A DNA stretch of 45,587 nt from Acidobacteriota bacterium (GTDB lineage: Bacteria > Acidobacteriota > Thermoanaerobaculia > Thermoanaerobaculales > Sulfomarinibacteraceae), in NCBI GenBank assembly GCA_013152895.1, contig JAADFN010000183.1, positions 1 to 45,587 of the forward strand, in the 5' to 3' direction. The notes under the pieces were generated by a model that saw nothing but the letters and a program-made list of their open reading frames with translations, made no database searches and had not been told where the DNA came from. Shown here in pieces: positions 41,200 through 45,587 of this stretch. Both the position numbers and the translations under genes were made by a program. Numbering within the stretch: position 1 is the stretch's first letter; each line of letters starts with the position of its first letter.

Positions 41200-43665
41200 A
41201 TGAGACGATCCGCTATACCAACGCTCATCGCCTGCATGACAGCGCTGGGAACCCTCATCGCCGTGCAAGCCGCGGCCACGGCGATGGGGGCGCAGGTCCG
41301 GCCGTGGGTTGTAGACCATACGGCCAACGGCGCTTCGGCGGAGTTTTTCGTCGTGCTCCGTGCCCAGGCCGATCTTTCGGCGGTTCGGAATCTCCCGACC
41401 AAGCGCCAGCGCGGACGTTTCGTCTTCCACACGCTGCTCGACCTCGCGACGAGGACCCAGGGGCCGCTTCGCGCGTGGCTCGATCAACACCACGTCTGGT
41501 ACCGGCCGTACTACATCGTCAACGCGATCCTGGTCCGCGGCAACAGGGCGCTCGTGGAACGGCTTGCCGCGCGAAGCGATGTCCTGAGAATCGAGGGAAA
41601 TCCGCACATCCAGAACGTGATGCCCACGCCGATCCTCTCTCTCGACACGACGCGCGCGAGCTCGGTCGAGTGGGGTATCGCGCGGACGCACGCACCGGAC
41701 GTCTGGGCGATGGGATTCACGGGCCAAGGGATCGTCGTTGGAGGACAGGACACCGGCGTCGACTGGACCCACCCTGCGCTGAAAGGGCACTACCGCGGGT
41801 GGAACGGCTCTTCCGCCGATCACAACTACAACTGGCACGACTCCATCCACGACTCGGTCGGGAACCCGTGTGGCAACGACTCGCCCGAGCCGTGTGACGA
41901 CTATGATCACGGCACGCACACGATGGGAACGGTCGTCGGAGACGACGGACAGGGCAATCAGATCGGGATGGCGCCCGGCGCGAAGTGGATCGCGTGCCGG
42001 AACATGGACGACGGCGTTGGCACCCCGGCGCGCTACCTGGAGTGCTTCCAGTTCTTTCTCGCCCCGTACCCCATTGGAGGATCCCCTTCCGAGGGCGACC
42101 CGGACAAGGCGCCCGACGTCACGAACAATTCGTGGGGGTGCCCGGCATCGGAAGGCTGCTCGTGGGATACCTTGAAGAGCGCCGTCGAGGCGCAGCGCGA
42201 CGCGGGGATCATGACCGTCGTGTCGGCCGGAAACGACGGCCCGTCGTGTGGAACGGTCGGCGATCCTCCCGCGCTCTACGATGCGGCCTACTCGGTAGGC
42301 GCCACGACGGCGTCCGACACCCTGGCCTCGTTTTCGAGCCGGGGTCCAGCCTCGAACAACCAGGGCAACCCCAACCTGATGAAGCCCGACATCGTGGCGC
42401 CCGGATCGAACGTGCGCTCGGCGCTTCCCGGCGGCGGGTACGGAACCATGAGTGGTACGAGCATGGCGGGGCCGCACGTCGCGGGCGCCGTTGCACTGAT
42501 CTGGTCGGCCAAGCCGGATCTGAAGAACGACCTGGCGGCCACGGAGAATCTCCTCGACAACAGCGCATCCAGACTGACCTCCGTCGTGGAAAGCTGCGGT
42601 GGCGACTACGCCAACGGCCCGAACAATTCGTGGGGCTATGGACTCGTCGATGTCAAGCAGGCATTGACCGAAGACGTGACCCTGCAACCGACCGCACTGG
42701 CCGTCACCGAAACCTCGGGAAACGGGAACGGCATCCTCGAGCCGGGGGAGGTCTTCCTGCTCTCGCCGACATGGTTCAACCCCGGGAGCCTCCCGGCCGT
42801 CGGTGTCACCGGGAGCGCCGTGATGAGCGCCGGCCTGGGCACCGGCAGCTCGACGGCATCGTACGGAACCATCGCCGCGGGCGCGTCGAGCAGCTGTGCC
42901 GCTTCCGGAGACTGTTACTCGGCCCTCGTCAGCTCATCCCGCCCCGCCGGTCATCTCGATCGCACCATCACCGAGACCCTCTCGAGCGGCGAGACACAAA
43001 CCTGGGTTCTCCACATCGGCGACAGCTTCACCGATGTCCCGGAAGATTTCTGGACCTATGCGTTCATCGAGACCCTCTTCCATAACGGCGTCACCGCCGG
43101 ATGCAGCCAGGACCTGTACTGTCCCCGAGCCGACGTCACCCGGGCGCAGATGGCTGTCTTCATTGCAAAGGCCATGGCCGGCGGAGCCACGATTCCAACC
43201 TCGGGAACCGTTCCCGGCAAAGGGACGTACAACTGCACGGCCGGGGGGACGTCCGTCTTTGACGACGTCGATCCCGGCAGTGCAACGTGCCCATATGTCC
43301 ACTTCATCGCAGCTCACGGCATCACGGCCGGCTGTGGCGACGGAACGATCTACTGTCCACAGGGCATCGTCAACCGCTGGCAGATGGCGGTCTTCATCGC
43401 CAAGGGAATGGCGGACGGCGCTCCGATTCCAACCGGCGGCACAATCTCGGGCATGGGAAGCTACGACTGTTCGGCGGGAGGCGTTTCTCTCTTTGGCGAT
43501 ATCACGCCGACCGACCCGGCTTGTCCCCATATCCATTACCTGGCGGCCCACCAGGTCACGGCTGGGTGCGGCAACGGCGACTACTGCCCTTCCAACCTGA
43601 TGACTCGCGACCAGATGGCCGTCTTTCTCGTCAAGGGGTTCGACCTCAAGCTGTACCAGCCCTGA
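41200..43665 (+). CDS. secreted subtilisin-like serine peptidase with C-terminal SLH-like repeats
   Basis: The 821-residue protein has a signal peptide, a propeptide region (about 45-140, including AEFFVVLRAQADLSAVR) and an S8 catalytic domain. The triad is Asp184 (GGQDTGVD), His237 (DHGTHTMG) and Ser421 (GTSMAGPHVAG), with VTNNSWG giving the oxyanion Asn. A domain of about 110 residues follows. Three S-layer-homology-like repeats end the protein at about 609-660, 686-737 and 764-815 (FTDVPEDFWTYAFIETLFHNGVTAGCSQDLYCPRADVTRAQMAVFIAKAM and two more). Each repeat has a TAGC...YCP cysteine pair that ordinary SLH domains lack. It is probably held at the cell surface. GGAG precedes the ATG. Confidence 0.92.
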   Translation: MRRSAIPTLIACMTALGTLIAVQAAATAMGAQVRPWVVDHTANGASAEFFVVLRAQADLSAVRNLPTKRQRGRFVFHTLLDLATRTQGPLRAWLDQHHVWYRPYYIVNAILVRGNRALVERLAARSDVLRIEGNPHIQNVMPTPILSLDTTRASSVEWGIARTHAPDVWAMGFTGQGIVVGGQDTGVDWTHPALKGHYRGWNGSSADHNYNWHDSIHDSVGNPCGNDSPEPCDDYDHGTHTMGTVVGDDGQGNQIGMAPGAKWIACRNMDDGVGTPARYLECFQFFLAPYPIGGSPSEGDPDKAPDVTNNSWGCPASEGCSWDTLKSAVEAQRDAGIMTVVSAGNDGPSCGTVGDPPALYDAAYSVGATTASDTLASFSSRGPASNNQGNPNLMKPDIVAPGSNVRSALPGGGYGTMSGTSMAGPHVAGAVALIWSAKPDLKNDLAATENLLDNSASRLTSVVESCGGDYANGPNNSWGYGLVDVKQALTEDVTLQPTALAVTETSGNGNGILEPGEVFLLSPTWFNPGSLPAVGVTGSAVMSAGLGTGSSTASYGTIAAGASSSCAASGDCYSALVSSSRPAGHLDRTITETLSSGETQTWVLHIGDSFTDVPEDFWTYAFIETLFHNGVTAGCSQDLYCPRADVTRAQMAVFIAKAMAGGATIPTSGTVPGKGTYNCTAGGTSVFDDVDPGSATCPYVHFIAAHGITAGCGDGTIYCPQGIVNRWQMAVFIAKGMADGAPIPTGGTISGMGSYDCSAGGVSLFGDITPTDPACPHIHYLAAHQVTAGCGNGDYCPSNLMTRDQMAVFLVKGFDLKLYQP

Positions 43666-43679
43666 TCGCCATCATCGCT

Positions 43680-43745
43680 CCGTCGGCGCGAGAAGCGCCG
43701 CGCGGGCGTATCCACGGTCGCAGCAGGAAGTGTGAGAGCTATGCG
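43680..43745 (+). repeat. dispersed intergenic repeat, partial copy 3
   Basis: The right portion of the repeat is present. 43707-43728 matches the 22-base core of copies 1 and 2 with a single difference (A at 43714), and the flank AAGTGTGAGAGCTATGCGGG resembles the same flank in copy 1. Left of the core, CGTCGGCGC and GCCGCG match copy 1 if about 20 bases are deleted here, and they form a small stem, GGCGC-GAGAA-GCGCC (43685-43699). The copy lies just after the subtilase stop. Confidence 0.75.
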
Positions 43746-43839
43746 GGGTAGGCCACACTCGCAGTACCTGAGACAACGGTTCCAAGGTACGAAATTGGGT
43801 CTACCCCCTGTGCGGGTGGCCCATGGTGTGGGCCCAAGG

Positions 43840-43865
43840 AAAACGCCGCCGGAAGCTGGGCGGCG
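43840..43865 (-). terminator. intrinsic terminator after purA-tRNA-Lys
   Basis: On the minus strand CGCCGCC pairs with GGCGGCG around an eight-base loop and runs into TTTTCC. On the plus strand the arms are 43844-43850 and 43859-43865. It is 18 bases past the tRNA end. Confidence 0.8.
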
Positions 43866-43882
43866 CACATCTTTGATCCTGG

Positions 43883-43957
43883 TGGTGAGCCGTGCTGGGA
43901 TCGAACCAGCGACCACCTGATTAAAAGTCAGATGCTCTACCACTGAGCTAACGGCCC
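43883..43957 (-). tRNA. tRNA-Lys (anticodon TTT)
   Basis: On the minus strand a complete 75-base cloverleaf is present. The acceptor stem is GGGCCGT/ACGGCTC with one G-T pair, the D arm is GCTC...GAGC, the anticodon arm is TCTGA-CTTTTAA-TCAGG giving anticodon TTT, and the T arm is GCTGG-TTCGATC-CCAGC. The 3' CCA is encoded. It begins 15 bases after the purA stop on the same strand and is followed by a terminator, so it is probably processed from a purA-tRNA transcript. Confidence 0.95.
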
Positions 43958-43972
43958 ATCCGGAGGGGTAGA

Positions 43973-45337
43973 TTAGCTTTTTTGACCGGGCTGATCAAGG
44001 CCGGTCATGAGCGTTTTCAGCATCTGCGCCAGCGGCGATCGACCCAGGATGAACGTCTCCTCGCGCCGCGGTCCGGTGGAGACGAGCACGACAGGGACGC
44101 CAACCTGGCGCTCGAGGAACTCGACGTACGCACGCGCGCGCGCCGGGAGAGCCGCAGCGTCCAGCGTCCCCACGGTTTCGGCATGCCAACCGGGCAGCGT
44201 TTCATAGACCGGCTCCAGGCTTCCCAGCGTGTCAAGATCGGCCGGAGGCTCCACGTATTCCGCCCCATCCGGTCCACGATACCTGACAGCGACGCGGATT
44301 TCGTCGAGGTCATCGAGCACGTCGAGTTTCGTCAGGGCGATGCCATCGAGCCCGGCAACCCGGGCAGCGTACCGCGCCGCAGCGGCGTCGAACCAGCCGC
44401 ACCGACGAGGCCGGCCGGTGGTCGTTCCAAACTCGTTGCCCCGCTTGCGGAGGTGATCGCCGGTGGCGCCGTCGAGCTCCGTCGGGAACGGGCCGCCACC
44501 GACGCGCGTGACATACGCCTTCATGACGCCTACGGCAGGCCCAAGCGCCCGCACCGGGATACCGCAGGAAACGGCCGCCGCGCCGGGAAGGCACGAGGAC
44601 GAGGTCACGTACGGGTACGTTCCCTGGAAGAGATCCAGCATGACGCCCTGGGCGCCCTCGAAGAGCACGGGTTCCCGCCGGGACAGGTGCCCGAGGATCT
44701 GCGGTCCCACTTCCGCCACGAGGGGCGCCAGACGTTCGGCGGCTTCCTCGAGCTCGAGCCGCGCGGCTTCGAGGTCGACCGGTTCCGCCCCGTAGAGCAG
44801 CCCGAGCTCACGGTTATGGGCTTCCATCACGCGGACCGCATGCTCTGCGAACGTACGGGGTTTCCTGAGGAGCCCGGTTGTGAGCGCACGTCGTTGCGCC
44901 CGGTCCTGGTATGCCGGCCCAATGCCCCGCCGTGTGGTCCCGATGCTCCCGGCGCCACGGGCCGCCTCCCTGGCGCCATCGAGCGCCCTGTGAGTGGGGA
45001 GAATGACAGTCGCCCGTTCCGAGAGCGCCAGGCGGCCGATGACGTCCACACCTTGTTCGCCCAGGCCATCGATCTCACGGAGAACCCCAACCGGATCGAT
45101 CACCATCCAGGCGCCCATGTAACAGCGAACGTGGCCGTGGATAATCCCGGACGGAATGAAATGCAAGGCGAAATGCCGGTCCTCGAACTTGACGGTGTGG
45201 CCTGCGTTGTTCCCGCCGTTGAACCGTACGGCGGCGGCAACGCCGGCGGAGAGAAGGTCAACGACCTTTCCCTTGCCCTCGTCCCCCCACTGGCCCCCGA
45301 TCACGATCATGGATGTTGGTTGCAGATCTCTCTCCAC
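43973..45337 (-). CDS. purA: adenylosuccinate synthetase
   Basis: The 454-residue enzyme joins IMP and aspartate using GTP, the first committed step to AMP. All hallmark segments are present: IGGQWGDEGKGKVVDLLS (P-loop), RFNGGNNAGHTVKFEDRHFALHFIPSGI, GTTRRGIGPAYQDRAQR, LFEGAQGVMLDLFQGTYPYVTSSSCLPGAA, GPFPTEL, and the C-terminal nucleotide region LTKLDVLDDLDEI plus VSTGPRREETF. A GTG at 45337 is taken as the start because GGAGG lies seven bases upstream; an ATG at 45310 begins the first strand but has no ribosome site. tRNA-Lys follows 15 bases after the stop. The 250 bases upstream, to the window end, hold no recognised gene. Confidence 0.94.
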   Translation of the reverse strand: MERDLQPTSMIVIGGQWGDEGKGKVVDLLSAGVAAAVRFNGGNNAGHTVKFEDRHFALHFIPSGIIHGHVRCYMGAWMVIDPVGVLREIDGLGEQGVDVIGRLALSERATVILPTHRALDGAREAARGAGSIGTTRRGIGPAYQDRAQRRALTTGLLRKPRTFAEHAVRVMEAHNRELGLLYGAEPVDLEAARLELEEAAERLAPLVAEVGPQILGHLSRREPVLFEGAQGVMLDLFQGTYPYVTSSSCLPGAAAVSCGIPVRALGPAVGVMKAYVTRVGGGPFPTELDGATGDHLRKRGNEFGTTTGRPRRCGWFDAAAARYAARVAGLDGIALTKLDVLDDLDEIRVAVRYRGPDGAEYVEPPADLDTLGSLEPVYETLPGWHAETVGTLDAAALPARARAYVEFLERQVGVPVVLVSTGPRREETFILGRSPLAQMLKTLMTGLDQPGQKS

Positions 45338-45587
45338 GTCATCCTCCGCGATGGAATTCTACACCGGTTCGCGTTTTTCCACAGAGAACCATACGCCCGG
45401 GATGCGTGGAAGCCGCGCAGTGGGGGTCTCTCTGGGCCGAAAAGCCCATTCCGCCACCCGGGCAGGCGGGACACGCCGCTACCAAGGACAGAGACGGTGC
45501 GGCTGCAAGCCGACGGCCCGGCGGCAGACCGGGACACGGCGCAGCCACCTCCAATCCGGGCAAGCCGACGCCGAGACCGAAGGTCGA

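Noticed and set aside
43685-43699. GGCGC-GAGAA-GCGCC hairpin after the subtilase as its terminator
   Set aside because: It has only five base pairs and no following T-run. It is better explained as part of repeat copy 3.
1-45587. CRISPR arrays, prophage, toxin-antitoxin or defence islands
   Set aside because: No regularly spaced direct repeats, integrase, transposase, Cas, restriction or toxin-like proteins were seen on either strand.

Overview
The window is a GC-rich chromosomal segment from a Gram-negative bacterium. Diderm features are two lipoproteins with lipoboxes (Pal and CpoB/YbgF types), an outer-membrane barrel protein ending in Phe, periplasmic c-type cytochromes, a DsbA-like exported thiol protein and many signal peptides. 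The C-terminal S-layer-homology-like repeats with paired cysteines on the subtilase (41200-43665), the many secreted peptidases and the gene mix suggest Acidobacteriota (Holophagae or Thermoanaerobaculia-like). That placement is an inference from protein style; no rRNA gene is present. No phage, transposase, CRISPR array or plasmid function was seen.

Layout. 1-9.4 kb: an exported C69 peptidase overlapping a PAP2 phosphatase, an exported S9A oligopeptidase, a saccharopine-dehydrogenase-like oxidoreductase, an orphan MinD/ParA-type ATPase and an exported S9 dipeptidyl-peptidase-like enzyme. 9.4-13.6 kb: first copy of a dispersed repeat, a phosphohexomutase, an AI-2E-type membrane protein, a tandem RNase HI and a SPOUT RNA methyltransferase. 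13.7-18.7 kb: a co-directional run pal, cpoB, rpsT, purC, EF-G-like, ending in a clear terminator. 18.7-23.5 kb: a stand-alone Lrp-type sensor domain, an alkyl-DHAP-synthase-like flavoprotein next to glycerol-3-phosphate dehydrogenase, repeat copy 2, and ilvE. 23.7-27.5 kb: a self-contained redox operon (monoheme cytochrome, coiled-coil outer-membrane barrel, octaheme cytochrome) with a near-consensus promoter and an intrinsic terminator. 27.7-31.6 kb: cysteine synthase, then a beta-CASP ribonuclease overlapping a YihY-type membrane protein. 31.7-38.9 kb: a six-gene MoxR/Bat operon in which all genes overlap and batB and batC are fused. 39.1-45.3 kb: a Zn-ribbon protein that may be leaderless, a DsbA-family protein, an unknown acidic protein, a subtilase with SLH-like repeats, a third partial repeat, and purA followed at once by tRNA-Lys(TTT).

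How it fits together. Several units serve the envelope: peptide digestion outside the cytoplasm (C69, S9A, S9, S8), envelope integrity (Pal/CpoB, Bat), and periplasmic electron transfer. The flavoprotein/GlpD pair joins glycerol-3-phosphate, DHAP and possibly ether-lipid chemistry. Housekeeping genes (rpsT, purC, purA, ilvE, cysteine synthase, tRNA-Lys) indicate an ordinary chromosome. The strongest unexplained signals are a roughly 150-bp dispersed intergenic repeat in three copies, the RNase HI protein whose second domain has lost its active site but kept the hybrid-binding handle, and the three-gene octaheme/porin operon.
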